Positions 9,217 through 20,227 of a DNA stretch of 64,000 bases are shown one piece after another. How positions within the stretch are numbered: the first letter of the stretch is position 1; the number at the start of each line of letters is the position of its first letter. The position numbers and the translations under genes were made by a program. The stretch is from Citrobacter sedlakii NBRC 105722 (lineage in GTDB: Bacteria; Pseudomonadota; Gammaproteobacteria; Enterobacterales; Enterobacteriaceae), in NCBI RefSeq assembly GCF_000759835.1, contig NZ_BBNB01000007.1, positions 124,001 through 188,000 of the forward strand, given 5' to 3'. The notes under the pieces are model-generated. The model made no database searches. It saw nothing but the letters and a program-made list of their open reading frames with translations, and was not told the DNA's origin.

Positions 9217-12200
9217 TTAGTCGGTAATGGTTAATGTGGTCTCGACATCATACTTGTAAGACCATTGCGTGCCTTTACTTTTGCCTAAAAGCTGTATCGT
9301 GCCGTGATACACCCCCGCAGGCAAAGACGTGTTTGTTGTGGAAGAATACACGAGATTCGCCCAGACAGGTGCGATGGCCTCGTAACACGCTTGCCCATAA
9401 GAGTTCAGTTGGAAGACATTACAGGCCGTGGCACGACGTCCCTGAACGATCACATTCCACGTTTTCCCGTTCTGATCGGTCATTGGCACCGTGAGCGGGC
9501 TGGAGCCCTTCGCGTCGGAAATCAGCGAACCTGGCCCTTGTGTATCGCCAGTCGTCACGAATGCCATATCAGGGATGCCTTCAATATGCTGTGAGTCCCA
9601 GTTATCGCCTTGTACGGTGGAGCCGACAACCGAGATGTTCCAGCTCCCCCGGTAATCATCAATGAAGGTGACCGCTTTATTGGTTAACTCTGAGCTGCCA
9701 ATGGTGGCCTTTACCGTGACCTGCCCTACCGTAGAGCCCGACAGTTTAACCGTAGCGATACCCCCGCTATCGGACTGCGTTTCAGTAGCAGAAAGCGAAT
9801 TCAGCGTCGTGCTCCAGGAAACCGTCGCGGAAGGCAAGGGATTATTATTACCGTCGACCACTTCAGCACGGTAAGTGACTTCGCCCTTCCCGACATAGGC
9901 TGAGTCAGCGCTTGGGGTTAATTTTGCCAGCGTTGCCGTCTTCGCATCCGCAGTAAAGGTAACACTATTGCCCGAATTTGATCCTGAAGGATTAGCGTCT
10001 GGCGTTGCAGTAACCGTTACCACGCCTGATTTCACAGAGGTCCCCTCCGTTGTGGCGCTGCCGCTGCTGTCAGTTTGACTGCTTTGCGGGGACAGTGTGA
10101 CGCCGTCCAGGTCAGCACGCCAGTTTACCGATGCACCCGTTAAGACGTTGCCATTTTCATCCGCAACTGTCGCTGTCCAGCTGATTTTTTCCTGACCATC
10201 GGCAACCGCCGTCGCGGTGTTTGCTTTTACATCCGTCACCTGCGCGGTTGCCACATTCCCGATGACCTGGAGTTGTGCCGTCTGGCTGCTGGCGCCTGCC
10301 GCTGCGGTCACCTCGATATTCCCCGCCTTCAGGCTTGAGAATTGGGTCTTCGCGATCCCCTGAGCATCCGTCGTTGATGCACTTTCACTAAAGCGGCTGC
10401 TCGTTTCACTGCTACTCCAGTTTACGATTACGCCTGAAATTGGGTTCTGGTTGGCATCAATAACCTTCGCTGTTAGCGTCACGTTATCTTTATCCGCAAT
10501 AATTCCCGACATTTTATCCGCGCTGAGTGACGATACAGTCGCCGTTCCTGGATCGCCAGTAAACGTTAAATCGCCTAACGTTTTTGTGCTTCCATTGATG
10601 CTGGCTTCGACGCTGTAGCGGTCCACCGTGGTCGTTGTCAGCAGCACATCCGCAACCCCATCGGCCTGAGTGGTGGAGCTTGTCGCAGACAACTGACCTG
10701 TGGAGGGCGAAACAGCCCATTTTACTTCAGCGGCGGACAGCGGGTTTTCATTTGCATCCACAACCGTTGCGCTAACTTTTATTGCCGCAGTTCCATTGGC
10801 TAGCGCACGTTGTTTGTCGCTACTTAATGCCCCAACGCGTGCAGTCGTTGGATCAGCCGTAAAAAACACGGCTTCAGCCTGGAAAGGCGCGCTCTCACTG
10901 GTTCGCGCAGTGACAATAACGCTACCCGCTTTCTTCGAGCTTACAGTCATTGCAGCGACGCCATTCGCATCACTGATCGTCTGATTCTGGCTTAATGTGA
11001 CATTACTGTTGTCCGCTGACCAGTTAACGGTAATATCGGGTAAAGGAAGACCTTCCGCATTTCTGACCGTCGCTTCATAACGGATAGTACTGGCGCCATC
11101 GGCAACTTGTTTTGTGGTGCTTACCGTAATACCGTCAATTTTCTGCGTACTACTATCCGCAACAAAGGTGATGGGATCTGTGGTTTGCGCCTTGCCATTA
11201 TTAACGCTTGCGCTCACCGTCACTGTTCCCGTCTTCGCTGACCTCAGACTCAATGTTGCCTTACCCTGTACGTCCGACACCGACGTCTTTTCAGTGATTT
11301 TTGCGCCGTCCGTTTTATTAACGATCCAGTTAACCGTCACTCCGCCCAGCGGATGATTGGCATTATCCGTCACCTGGGCGGTAATGATGTCGGTATCATT
11401 ATTGTTTGCCACGACCTGCTTCTTCGCGGCAGAAATAGCGCTGACCTTTGCGCTGGTTATATCTGCGGTGAAACTCAGCGAAGGGGTGCTAATCGCGTTG
11501 CCCTGCAGCAACTGAGCTGTCACAACTGTGGTGATCACTGCCGTACTGCTTACCTGAATTTGCGCGGTACCGTTAGCATCTGTCAGCGTAGTGTTCGCGG
11601 ACAATTTTGCCTGCGGATTATCGGCCGACCAGTCAACAGTCGCGTCTTTCACGACATTACCGTTTTGATCGGTGACATGCGCGGTCAGGGTTAGGGGCGT
11701 GACGCCGTTCGCCAGGGCGCTGGTTGCCGGGACATCCACGGCGGTGAGTTGCGCAGCGCTTTGCGTAGCCTCTTCAGTCAGCTTCGCGCTGGCCAGCTTC
11801 ACGTTTCCGTCAATCAGTGGTTGAATCGTCAGTGTTTCAGCCTGTGTGCCCGCCGTCACGGTAGCAACGTATACGCCAGCTGACGTCTCGTTAAAGTGAC
11901 CAATCGTCGCGTTCTTCTCTGCTACCTCACCGCCCACCTGCGCGGTGTTCATTTTCGCAGCGCTTAGCGTAGCCGTCAGTCGTGCCGCCAGTCCGCTCGC
12001 ATTTTCGCCAGACGTTGTTTTGAGACTGATAGTAACATTGGCCGTTGAAGCGCCATCAGCAGGAATGCTGGCGGGTGAGACCACCGTGGTCGACTGCAGC
12101 GTAGTAACATTAATGCCGCTCACGTTGACCTTCATTTCGCTGGCGTCAGAAGCGTTGCCTTTTTTATCCCACGCAATAGCTTTGAGGGTGTAGCTATTGA

Positions 12201-13446
12201 CGCCACTTCCCTGCCAGGCGGGTAAGGTGAAAACAAACTGCTCCGCACTTCCGCCGGAAGTGATCTTGCCGCCGTTGCTGAGAAATGAAGCCGCCTGCCA
12301 TTCAATGCGTTCAAGACCATATTTGGTTTTTACTTTCGCTGTCACGGATTGTTTAGTCTGTTCTTCCCCCTGAATCGCCGTGGGTAATGACAGTGAAATG
12401 AGTTCCTGTTTGCGGTATTCAAGTACAATATTATTGTTACGGTCGACGAGATCCTGACGGCTTCCCATCAGAGAGCGACGCTGAGCCAGCGCAGAAGGAT
12501 CGAGCTGATCGCGCAAAGGCACGCCAGGCGACCAGTTTACGCTGAGATTGAGCTGCGTATCGTTTTGGCCGCTTTTGCCCATTTTTTGATTTGCACCGAG
12601 GGTAATCAACGGTACAGGGGTATAGTTGAGGCCTAAGGTGACGGCGTAAGGATTTTTCTGTCGATCGTCTTCATCGTCACCGAATAACCCCACGCTGTCG
12701 CCATAATATTTTTCATAAATTATATTGGCGCCTAACTGAGGATAAGCAGGCAAATACCCCGTCGCGCGAACATCAAAACCATTCGCCGCGCGCTCGTCAT
12801 AATCCCGATACTGAGAAGACGCCATCCAGTCACTGAGGCGAAAATAGCCATTAGCGGCAAGTTTGACGTAATCCCAACCTAACTCAGCGCCCACGCCGAG
12901 ACGTTCGTGATGGTTATCCGAAACTTGCCGATCGTAAAAAAGATTTGTGCCCCACATCCAGTCATCAGAAAAATGGCGATACCCCAGTCCTGTATTGATA
13001 ACATTTCTGTCATCATGCCGTCTGCCGCCTAACTGAGTAAAAAACAGATGTTCTTTTTCGTTATACAACGGAAGCAGGAGATCAAGTTCAGAATCAGAAA
13101 GCGTAAAATGTTCATCAGTACTGATATTCACCCGCGCCGTACCAAACTGATTCAACCACTTTTGCACGGCGGAGGAGGCTTCGCCTGTCGCCGTCGAGAT
13201 AACCGTAGTGCTTAAGGCGGTCGCTGCGTCATCACTACTCAGTAACGATCCCGCTTGCACGGCCGCTTGCGCAACACGATTTGCGTCCTGCCCTTCGCGA
13301 TTATTCGTATCGTTGGCTGATAAAACAGAGGACTTGTCCTGTGCGCTCTCAGCATAACTCGGTGAAAAATAGACCAGGCTTGAGGAGGAAAATAACTGAA
13401 GCGCTATTTGCAAACAGGCTAAAGACTTCCTTGTCGATAATTTCAT
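9217..13446 (-). CDS. Inverse autotransporter adhesin (intimin/invasin family, eight Big-1 repeats)
   Basis: A surface adhesin of the type Ve (inverse autotransporter) class: an N-terminal barrel anchors in the outer membrane and the C-terminal passenger is displayed outside. The start at 13446 (MKLSTRKS) has AGGGG eight bases upstream; an in-frame ATG at 13470 has none. The signal peptide runs to about residue 32 (YA before ES). The barrel spans about 90-345, with LPLYNEKEHLFFTQLG, GLGYRHF, NLFYDRQV and the family's barrel-end motif near NNNIVLEYRKQ. A D0-like Ig segment covers about 365-446, then eight Big-1 Ig repeats about 447-1264, each with a pattern like DxNGNPL...V.W and DANG.A. A distinct C-terminal domain with Cys1342 and Cys1354 ends the protein. 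No LysM domain is evident. Ligand unknown; E. coli K-12 has no gene here as I recall. Confidence 0.93.
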   Translation of the reverse strand: MKLSTRKSLACLQIALQLFSSSSLVYFSPSYAESAQDKSSVLSANDTNNREGQDANRVAQAAVQAGSLLSSDDAATALSTTVISTATGEASSAVQKWLNQFGTARVNISTDEHFTLSDSELDLLLPLYNEKEHLFFTQLGGRRHDDRNVINTGLGYRHFSDDWMWGTNLFYDRQVSDNHHERLGVGAELGWDYVKLAANGYFRLSDWMASSQYRDYDERAANGFDVRATGYLPAYPQLGANIIYEKYYGDSVGLFGDDEDDRQKNPYAVTLGLNYTPVPLITLGANQKMGKSGQNDTQLNLSVNWSPGVPLRDQLDPSALAQRRSLMGSRQDLVDRNNNIVLEYRKQELISLSLPTAIQGEEQTKQSVTAKVKTKYGLERIEWQAASFLSNGGKITSGGSAEQFVFTLPAWQGSGVNSYTLKAIAWDKKGNASDASEMKVNVSGINVTTLQSTTVVSPASIPADGASTANVTISLKTTSGENASGLAARLTATLSAAKMNTAQVGGEVAEKNATIGHFNETSAGVYVATVTAGTQAETLTIQPLIDGNVKLASAKLTEEATQSAAQLTAVDVPATSALANGVTPLTLTAHVTDQNGNVVKDATVDWSADNPQAKLSANTTLTDANGTAQIQVSSTAVITTVVTAQLLQGNAISTPSLSFTADITSAKVSAISAAKKQVVANNNDTDIITAQVTDNANHPLGGVTVNWIVNKTDGAKITEKTSVSDVQGKATLSLRSAKTGTVTVSASVNNGKAQTTDPITFVADSSTQKIDGITVSTTKQVADGASTIRYEATVRNAEGLPLPDITVNWSADNSNVTLSQNQTISDANGVAAMTVSSKKAGSVIVTARTSESAPFQAEAVFFTADPTTARVGALSSDKQRALANGTAAIKVSATVVDANENPLSAAEVKWAVSPSTGQLSATSSTTQADGVADVLLTTTTVDRYSVEASINGSTKTLGDLTFTGDPGTATVSSLSADKMSGIIADKDNVTLTAKVIDANQNPISGVIVNWSSSETSSRFSESASTTDAQGIAKTQFSSLKAGNIEVTAAAGASSQTAQLQVIGNVATAQVTDVKANTATAVADGQEKISWTATVADENGNVLTGASVNWRADLDGVTLSPQSSQTDSSGSATTEGTSVKSGVVTVTATPDANPSGSNSGNSVTFTADAKTATLAKLTPSADSAYVGKGEVTYRAEVVDGNNNPLPSATVSWSTTLNSLSATETQSDSGGIATVKLSGSTVGQVTVKATIGSSELTNKAVTFIDDYRGSWNISVVGSTVQGDNWDSQHIEGIPDMAFVTTGDTQGPGSLISDAKGSSPLTVPMTDQNGKTWNVIVQGRRATACNVFQLNSYGQACYEAIAPVWANLVYSSTTNTSLPAGVYHGTIQLLGKSKGTQWSYKYDVETTLTITD
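9220..9654 (-). other. C-terminal tip domain of the adhesin
   Basis: This codes for residues 1265-1409, from YRGSWNISVV to the end. It does not follow the Big-1 pattern. It holds the only two cysteines of the passenger, 12 residues apart, and a segment AGVYHGTIQLLG that resembles the edge strand of fimbrial Ig-fold subunits. By position it is the likely receptor-binding tip. Similarity to pilin or adhesin folds is my inference from pattern only. Confidence 0.5.
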
Positions 13447-13721
13447 ACAATTTGCCCCTGGTTTATCCATAGGGAAAGTTAAAACCTTATTTTATGGTAA
13501 AAAGCACAACACCTTCAATTACGCCAATAATTAACAGGATTAAATTATCTGGAAAAAAAATGAAATTACATTCTTGAAAGAAATTAATATAAACCCGCCA
13601 GTCAGTTCTTTTGAATAAAAATTAACACCTTATAAAGATAAGCAGAATGAATATTATAATTTTGAGTTATATATTTAATTTTATATAAATATAAATTTAG
13701 AATTTTTCAGGTATCACGCGT
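13447..13721 (-). promoter_or_regulatory. AT-rich region upstream of the adhesin gene
   Basis: There is no credible gene between the adhesin start and the mukB terminator. Bases about 13540-13710 are strikingly AT-rich compared with the flanks, including long A/T-only runs around 13650-13700 (AATTTTATATAAATATAAA). Such DNA is typical of H-NS-bound promoters of acquired genes. Several TATAAT-like hexamers occur, so I cannot choose a promoter. Confidence 0.55.
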
Positions 13722-13753
13722 AAAAAAGCCGTAATCACTGGATTACGGCTTTT
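13722..13753 (-). terminator. Terminator of the cmoM-mukFEB operon
   Basis: AGCCGTAATC (13727-13736) / GATTACGGCT (13741-13750) form a 10-bp stem with an ACTG loop. Read on the minus strand it is followed by six T, 19 bases after the mukB stop. Confidence 0.92.
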
Positions 13754-13771
13754 GCAATATTGCAAACCGGG

Positions 13772-16700
13772 TTACGACACTTCAGTCACGCCCGGCACAC
13801 CTTCCGGAGGCTGTGGCGCAAAGCCGCGCAGCCCTACCACGTGTACGTGTTCCGTATTCTGGAAGACTTTACGCACCAGTTTATAAGTGGTGCCTTTTTC
13901 CGGACTGATGTTTTCCGGCGCCGCGATGATGAGCTGCATCTGCAGGCGTTCGCACAGCTCAAACAGCGTGGCGATGGAACGCGCATCGAGACGCGCCGCT
14001 TCATCAAGGAACAGCAGGCGGCACGGTGAGATATCTTTGCCGCGCAGGCGACGCGCTTCATCTTCCCAACTCTGTACCACCATCACCAGAATAGACATAC
14101 CGGTACCGATCGCCTCACCGGTAGACAGCGCGCCGGACTCTGCGCGCAGCCAGCCGTCGGAACCACGGTTAACCTCAACTTCCATTTCCAGGTAGTTACG
14201 GTAATCCAGCAATTCCTCGCCAATGGTCTGCGGCGTGCGCTGCCCCATGTCAATTTGCGGATTCAGTCGCTGATACAGCTTCGCCAGCGCTTCCGAGAAG
14301 GTGAGGCGATTGCTGTTGAACAGATCCTGATGCTGCTCGTGCTGTTCAGACAATACCTCCAGCAGCGTCGCGTGGGTTTCACGCACGTTGACATTCAACC
14401 GTACGCTATTGACCTGGCCGAAGGAAACGCTCTGCAAGCCCTGGTTGAGCTGACGGATACGGTTCTGTTCACGCTGGATAGTTTTACGAATGATGTTCGC
14501 CACGCTACGGGAGCTGATCGCCAGTTTCTGTTCGCGGGACGTCAGCTCTTCGGTCAGGCGGCCCAGTTCGATCTCCATCTGTTCGATCGCTTCCACCGGG
14601 TCGTCGGTACGAATGATATCCTGACGGATACGTTCACGCAGATGCTGATACACCGCGACGAAGAACTGAATTTTACGCTCCGGACGTTTTGGATCTTCCG
14701 ACAAACGCAGGACGTCACGCAGATGTTCGTTATCCGCAACGGCCAGACGCAGCGCGCCGAGCGCCTTATCCGACATGGAACGCAGATCGTCCCCGGAAAG
14801 ATAGGCCAGCTCGCGGCGGTGCAGGCGGCGCTCCACGCCGCTGTCTTTCACCAGCCGCATCACTGCACACCACCCGGCTTTCGCCGTGACAACCTGCTCA
14901 CGCATTTCAAAGTAATCGCGTTCCAGACGGCGCAGTTTACGGGTCAGGTTATCCATTTCCGCTTCACAGAAGGTGAGCGCTTTCTCAAGCTGGTTGCGGC
15001 GCGAACGGTTATTGCTGAGCTGGGCATGCAGTTCATCACGACGCATCCGCGCACGCTCTTCCGCCCCGCTGTCGGCGCGCACGCCGATATCCTGCAGCTC
15101 GCGTTGCAGGTCGTTGAGCAACTCTTTCTTGGTGTCATAGGAACTTTTCAGCGACGCCAGCACCTGGTTGTACTGGCTCAATTGCGCAGCATGACCACGC
15201 AGCGCTTCGCGGGCGCGGGTGCGTTCCGCTTCCGCCTGTTCCAGACGTTGACGCAGCTTTTCGTTCAGATCGCTGTTGCCGCTGAGCATTTCCGCTGAGT
15301 CGGAGTAACCGAAGTGGGCACGACGCTGCACCACTTCCGTCAGCGCAAACGCCTGTTGACGGGCATCGCGCTGCACTTGTTGGGCATAGGCGAAATCGTC
15401 TTTCAGTTGTTCAAACTGTTCCGGGTCGCTCTGCAATACCGAAACGACCGGTTCCAGTTTAGCAAGCTGGTTGCCGTGCTGCTGAATAAAGCGCGCGGCT
15501 TCCTGCGCATCGTCCAGCCGTTCGCGGATCTCATCCACGCGATCCGCCAGACTGTCGTCCGCCAGCAGATTGAGACGCGGCAGCAGGCGGTTCAGGGCAG
15601 AAACGCCCTCTTTCGCCTGTTCGTACTGGAGACGCTGCTGCTGGTTATCGCTTTCATGGGCGGTCAGCGCGCGCTCGAGCTCAACGCGGCGGGCGTTCAA
15701 CTGGCGAATTTCGGCTTCCGGATCGGACTCAAACGCCACCGAAAGATGGCTACCGATGAAGCGGCTAAAAGCCTGATGCAGACGCTGGGTTTTCTGGACG
15801 TCAAAAGAGAGCGTGGCGAAACGTTCCGACAGACCTTCACGCTCAGCGTGCAGGCTTTCGATACGGCTTTCACGCGCAGCGCGGCCAAACAGCGGCACCG
15901 ACGGAAAACGGGAGTAACGCCACTGGCGATCGGCAATTTTGACCACCACCGCTTTTTCCAGTTCGTCGACGCTGAAAACACTGTCATCGAAAGACTGCGG
16001 ATCCCCTTCAATCAGATACAAATCTTCCGGGCAATCCGTTAAGCCTTCCAGTTGCTCGGCGATCTGCGAAAGATCCGGGACCACGATAGCATGGCGCGAC
16101 GGGCCGTACAGCGCGGAGAAGTACGGGGCATCTTCCAGACTGACGTCGTCATAGATTTCCGACAGCAGGACGCCGCCAAACCGTTCCGCCAACGCGTTAA
16201 GCCGTTGATCTTCCGCACCGCCAGGCTGACTTAAGCGTTCAATTTCTTCGTCAACGGCGTTCTTACGCGCGCCGACTTCATCACGCTCAACAATCGCTTC
16301 ACGTTCGCGTTCCAGCAACTGTTGCAGATATCCGGTCACATCCTGGCTGGAGGTGAACTCCTCGCCACACTGCTCGCTGAGTTGACTCAGGCTGTTCTGC
16401 GCCGCCAGCCACACCGGCGCGCGCTGCATTAAGTGCTGAATGCGCGACTGAAGCTGCTCCTGTTCCTGACGCAGCGCCATCCGCTGTTCGTGAGCGTTAG
16501 AGACGCTGTCAGAGAGCGACGCGATGCGCGCTTCCAGTTCCTGATGCAGTGCCTCCAGTTCATCAATGTCGAATTGTTTACCCTGCCGTTTGCAGAACTC
16601 CGCCAGCAGACGCTCCGCATCTTGCTGTTCGCGCAGGCGCTGCTCCAGCTCGCTCAGGCGCATCCGCAACGGCTGAACCTGTTCAGCCAGGTGGCGTTGA

Positions 16701-18220
16701 TCGACGCCTTCGCGCAGCAGTTCGCGCGCCACGTCCCATGCTTCGTTACGCGCCAGCGGGCCGTTAATCGCCACCACCAGTTGATACGCCTGCTCAAACT
16801 GGCTGTGCGCCGTTTGCGCCACACTCATTTTCTGCTCGAGAGAGAGCATTTTTTCGGTGGCTTCCTGCTCTTTCGCCTGGAAGGTGTCCAGCCACTCGGC
16901 GGCACTGTCTGCGGTAAGATCCGGCAAATGGCAAAGTTCTTTAGCGCGCTGTAACGCGGAAATCGCCTGGTTGTATTGAATCGCGCGGGTCTGCTGAACG
17001 TCCAGCGCCTGCTGGTAGTCGGCGAGCTGGCTTTTCAGCTCATCCACTTCCAGTTCGGCGGCTTCGGCGCGCGCCTCGTTATCTTCCTGCCGTTCGGCGG
17101 CTTCCGCCACCACTTCGTTTTGCTCTTCGAGACGGATCTGCAGCTCGTCGAGATCCGCTTCATAGCGCTCAATTTTTTCCTGCTGACGGAGCGCGGTTTG
17201 CACCAGATTCAGGTGATCGCTCGCGGCCTGATAGTCGGCCTCAAGATCCCCTTCCGCGCCGTTGTGCTCGGCAAGTTCGCGCGCCATATCGACATGTTTA
17301 TACTGCTCAGCCGCAAGCTGTTTACGCGAGGCGTAAAGTTCACGACGGAACTCCAGCGCCTTGTCCAGGTGAATGCGACGCTCGTTGGCGTGGCGCATGT
17401 AGTCCGCCGCCACATAGTTGGTGGCTTCGCTGATCAGGTGCTTAAACAGATCGCGGTCAGACTGGGTGACGCGGATCGCTTCCAGGGTCATGCGGTTTTC
17501 ACGCAGCGCCGCTTCCATATCCTGGAATGCCTTGCGCACACCGCTGTTTTCCGGCAGCAGGTAGTCGCGTAAAGAGCGGGTGATGGCGCTGGAGATGCCG
17601 CCGTACAGCGACGCTTCAATCAGGCGATAGAATTTACTGCGGTCGGAAGCCGAGCGCAGACGACGGGCAATGATGCCCAAATCAAACATCAACGAATGGT
17701 AATCAGTTATGGAGTTGAACTGCTTAAACTGTACGCCTTCCATTTCATCAAGCTTGTCTTTCAGCTCGTTGAGCGTGAGCACGCGCGCCTGACGTTCGTT
17801 GAGGGTTTCCGTCACCAGTTGCGTCGGCTGAACCGACATCGGCAGTCCCTGAATGGCAAAGGGTTTAATGTCCACTTTCCGGTCGCGACCGGCGACCTGT
17901 TGCAGACGCACGCCGACCACCACCCGCTGGTGGCGTGAGTTGATGGTATCGAGCATCGAATAACACACGCCCGCCTTCAGCTTACCGTGCAGGCCTTTAT
18001 CGCGTGACCCGCTGGTCGCCCCCGCTTCGGTTGTGTTACGGAAGTGCAGCAGGGTTAAGTCCGGGATCAACGCCGTGACGAAGGCCGCCATGGTGGTCGA
18101 TTTCCCCGCCCCGTTACCGCCGGAAAGCGTGGTGACTAATTCATCAAGGTCAAAGGTACGGGCAAAGAAACCGTTCCAGTTAATCAGCGTAAGTGAGCGA
18201 AATTTACCGCGTTCAATCAT
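13772..18220 (-). CDS. mukB: Chromosome partition protein MukB
   Basis: The SMC-like ATPase of the MukBEF condensin, which extrudes DNA loops and organises the chromosome. It has 1,482 residues (E. coli 1,486). The Walker A motif GGNGAGKS is at 34-41, long coiled coils about 300-650 and 800-1,200 flank the central hinge, and the C-terminal head has LSTGE at 1365-1369 and Walker [10 protein letters not shown] at 1404-1412. The start codon overlaps the mukE stop by one base (TAATG), implying translational coupling and balanced synthesis. Last gene of cmoM-mukF-mukE-mukB. Confidence 0.98.
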   Translation of the reverse strand: MIERGKFRSLTLINWNGFFARTFDLDELVTTLSGGNGAGKSTTMAAFVTALIPDLTLLHFRNTTEAGATSGSRDKGLHGKLKAGVCYSMLDTINSRHQRVVVGVRLQQVAGRDRKVDIKPFAIQGLPMSVQPTQLVTETLNERQARVLTLNELKDKLDEMEGVQFKQFNSITDYHSLMFDLGIIARRLRSASDRSKFYRLIEASLYGGISSAITRSLRDYLLPENSGVRKAFQDMEAALRENRMTLEAIRVTQSDRDLFKHLISEATNYVAADYMRHANERRIHLDKALEFRRELYASRKQLAAEQYKHVDMARELAEHNGAEGDLEADYQAASDHLNLVQTALRQQEKIERYEADLDELQIRLEEQNEVVAEAAERQEDNEARAEAAELEVDELKSQLADYQQALDVQQTRAIQYNQAISALQRAKELCHLPDLTADSAAEWLDTFQAKEQEATEKMLSLEQKMSVAQTAHSQFEQAYQLVVAINGPLARNEAWDVARELLREGVDQRHLAEQVQPLRMRLSELEQRLREQQDAERLLAEFCKRQGKQFDIDELEALHQELEARIASLSDSVSNAHEQRMALRQEQEQLQSRIQHLMQRAPVWLAAQNSLSQLSEQCGEEFTSSQDVTGYLQQLLEREREAIVERDEVGARKNAVDEEIERLSQPGGAEDQRLNALAERFGGVLLSEIYDDVSLEDAPYFSALYGPSRHAIVVPDLSQIAEQLEGLTDCPEDLYLIEGDPQSFDDSVFSVDELEKAVVVKIADRQWRYSRFPSVPLFGRAARESRIESLHAEREGLSERFATLSFDVQKTQRLHQAFSRFIGSHLSVAFESDPEAEIRQLNARRVELERALTAHESDNQQQRLQYEQAKEGVSALNRLLPRLNLLADDSLADRVDEIRERLDDAQEAARFIQQHGNQLAKLEPVVSVLQSDPEQFEQLKDDFAYAQQVQRDARQQAFALTEVVQRRAHFGYSDSAEMLSGNSDLNEKLRQRLEQAEAERTRAREALRGHAAQLSQYNQVLASLKSSYDTKKELLNDLQRELQDIGVRADSGAEERARMRRDELHAQLSNNRSRRNQLEKALTFCEAEMDNLTRKLRRLERDYFEMREQVVTAKAGWCAVMRLVKDSGVERRLHRRELAYLSGDDLRSMSDKALGALRLAVADNEHLRDVLRLSEDPKRPERKIQFFVAVYQHLRERIRQDIIRTDDPVEAIEQMEIELGRLTEELTSREQKLAISSRSVANIIRKTIQREQNRIRQLNQGLQSVSFGQVNSVRLNVNVRETHATLLEVLSEQHEQHQDLFNSNRLTFSEALAKLYQRLNPQIDMGQRTPQTIGEELLDYRNYLEMEVEVNRGSDGWLRAESGALSTGEAIGTGMSILVMVVQSWEDEARRLRGKDISPCRLLFLDEAARLDARSIATLFELCERLQMQLIIAAPENISPEKGTTYKLVRKVFQNTEHVHVVGLRGFAPQPPEGVPGVTEVS

Positions 18221-18924
18221 TATTCTTCTTCTCCACTGTCCGGCTGATTCTCTTCGGTCTCATCGTTGAGCTGTAAGTGGTTTTCGACCGGCATCGCCTC
18301 TCCGTCGCGAATTAAGCGGCGCTGGGCTTCGCGCGGGTCGTCGCCAGTACGAACATCCGCGCCAAAGCGGAATACCGATTCCGTAATGCGGAATTTGCTG
18401 CTGTCGTGCCCCATAAACCATACCATGCCTAAGCGACGCAGACGGTTTAAGGACGAGCGCATTTTTTCCTGCAGCTTTTGCCGGTCCACGTCGGAGCCGG
18501 TTGAGCGGTTATTCACCAGCTTCAACAGTTTAGCTTCGTCGGCCAGCGTTAACAGTTCGTCGTACAGCTCCTGTTGGGTGAAAATCCCTTCATTCGCCAG
18601 CCGCTCCGGGCTGAGATAGAGGTAGCAGAGGATTTTCCCGACCATCATATCCAGTTCGGAAAGAACAGAACGCGGGATCAGCGTCGTGGAACGCGGACGC
18701 AGGTAGAAAAACCCTTCCGGCGCGCGGATCAGCTCGACGTTATAGCGGCTGTAAAACTCTTCCAGATAGTCCTGAAAATCCATCAAAAAGGCATGATTAT
18801 CCAGTTCGTCCAGTCCAATATGACGGCCTGAGCGTAACGCGCTGTCCAGCGCCGGAAATAACGGATTCGCCAGCGCCTGCGCCAGCTTAACCGGCATCAC
18901 TTGTTCAATATTTGTCAATGACAT
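18220..18924 (-). CDS. mukE: Chromosome partition protein MukE
   Basis: A non-SMC winged-helix (kite) subunit of MukBEF that binds MukF and modulates MukB. The ATG at 18924 ([11 protein letters not shown]) has AAGG upstream and gives 234 residues, the E. coli length; the frame also allows an ATG at 18951 with nine more residues. The C-terminal tail is very acidic ([15 protein letters not shown]). It overlaps the mukF stop by 20 bases and the mukB start by one. Confidence 0.95.
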   Translation of the reverse strand: MSLTNIEQVMPVKLAQALANPLFPALDSALRSGRHIGLDELDNHAFLMDFQDYLEEFYSRYNVELIRAPEGFFYLRPRSTTLIPRSVLSELDMMVGKILCYLYLSPERLANEGIFTQQELYDELLTLADEAKLLKLVNNRSTGSDVDRQKLQEKMRSSLNRLRRLGMVWFMGHDSSKFRITESVFRFGADVRTGDDPREAQRRLIRDGEAMPVENHLQLNDETEENQPDSGEEE

Positions 18925-20227
18925 GCGCCTGTACCTTGGCTCCGTAATCATTAATCGGCTGCCATTTGGCTGGCAGTCCGGTGAAGTCTGCTTGCGCTAC
19001 GCCAAGACGTACCGCCTGATCGATAACAATACGCGCCACGTCGAAATGACGCGCACGCGGGTACTGCGACAGATATTCGCGTACCACGAGACCGAGATCC
19101 AGCGGCGTCTCTTTGGTTTTGTAGACAGCCAACTGTTCTTCGATGATCGCCGCCAGTTGCTCGCGGATCTCGTTAAATTCTTCGTACTCTAAATCCGGTG
19201 GAAGTTCCCCGGTCACCTCTTCGTCGCGCAGCGCCATTTCCTCGTCACGCATATCCAGCAGACGATCGGCGTTCGCATAGGTCAGCGCCCACGGCTCATC
19301 GAAATAGGTCTGGACAGACTGGCGCAGACGCTGGGCAAAAACGCGATTTTTATCCATGTCGATAGCGGTACGGATAAATTTATGCACGTGGCGGTCATAG
19401 CCGATCCACAGATCGATAGACTGCTGGCCCCAACTGATAATACGGTCAAGCTTACTTTGCAGATCAAATACCAGACGATCGACGAAATGCAGATCGTCAT
19501 GCGCCAGCGTCGCATCCTGGATGCGCAGCAGGTTGGCCTGCAGCTTATCACCCGCCGCCTCCAGCGTATCCTGCAGTTCGCGCAGGGTGCCCGACGTTTC
19601 CGAGAGCAAGAGTTCGCAGCTGGAAATTGCCGCCCGCCAGTCTTTATTCAGCAGTTGCGCGATGTCGTCTTTTACCTGCTGTTGCTGCTCATCCATGATG
19701 CGCTGAGTGAGATCGATGCTGTCGAAAATTTCCGCCACCGAGTATTTCAGCGGCGCATAGACGTTACGGTGCCAGTGGAACTCGTCGCCGCCTTCATCTG
19801 CGGCATCCGCTGCGCGCTTCAGTTCTCCTGCGACGATCGACAACTGCATTGACAGACGCAGCGTGGAGAACTCGCGCTGGCGGATATAATAATCGGTAAT
19901 CCCGATGCCAAGCGGGGTAAGACGGTAAATGGCGTTCCCTTCCGCCTGCTCGCTGGTAAAGCGGTTCAGCAGACGTTGACGCACCATGTCGTTGATCGCA
20001 TTGTTCGCGCGTACGCCAATGGTTTCGCTGGTTTGCTCAAACGCATCACTGACATGGCGAAACGCATCCACCAGTTCGCCTTCACTCATCTCGCCGTCGA
20101 GTCGCTCACCGTTCAGCGTGGCCACGGCCAACAGAAACGAAAGTCGGTCTACCGGCAGCGAGATAGAAAAATCATTTTTTCTGGCCCAGGCAACCAGTTC
20201 GGGGACTGTCTGGGAAAATTCACTCAT
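18905..20227 (-). CDS. mukF: Chromosome partition protein MukF (kleisin)
   Basis: The kleisin subunit that bridges MukB heads and binds MukE dimers. It has 440 residues as in E. coli: an N-terminal winged-helix dimerisation region (about 1-120), a helical middle domain, an acidic linker ([24 protein letters not shown], about 327-350), and a C-terminal winged helix that contacts the MukB head. Its start overlaps the cmoM stop by eight bases. Confidence 0.97.
   Translation of the reverse strand: MSEFSQTVPELVAWARKNDFSISLPVDRLSFLLAVATLNGERLDGEMSEGELVDAFRHVSDAFEQTSETIGVRANNAINDMVRQRLLNRFTSEQAEGNAIYRLTPLGIGITDYYIRQREFSTLRLSMQLSIVAGELKRAADAADEGGDEFHWHRNVYAPLKYSVAEIFDSIDLTQRIMDEQQQQVKDDIAQLLNKDWRAAISSCELLLSETSGTLRELQDTLEAAGDKLQANLLRIQDATLAHDDLHFVDRLVFDLQSKLDRIISWGQQSIDLWIGYDRHVHKFIRTAIDMDKNRVFAQRLRQSVQTYFDEPWALTYANADRLLDMRDEEMALRDEEVTGELPPDLEYEEFNEIREQLAAIIEEQLAVYKTKETPLDLGLVVREYLSQYPRARHFDVARIVIDQAVRLGVAQADFTGLPAKWQPINDYGAKVQAHVIDKY

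Noticed and set aside
14255-15298. 347-codon frame antisense to mukB (and several others nearby)
   Set aside because: Shadow of a long coiled-coil gene; mukB is intact and overlapped end to end.
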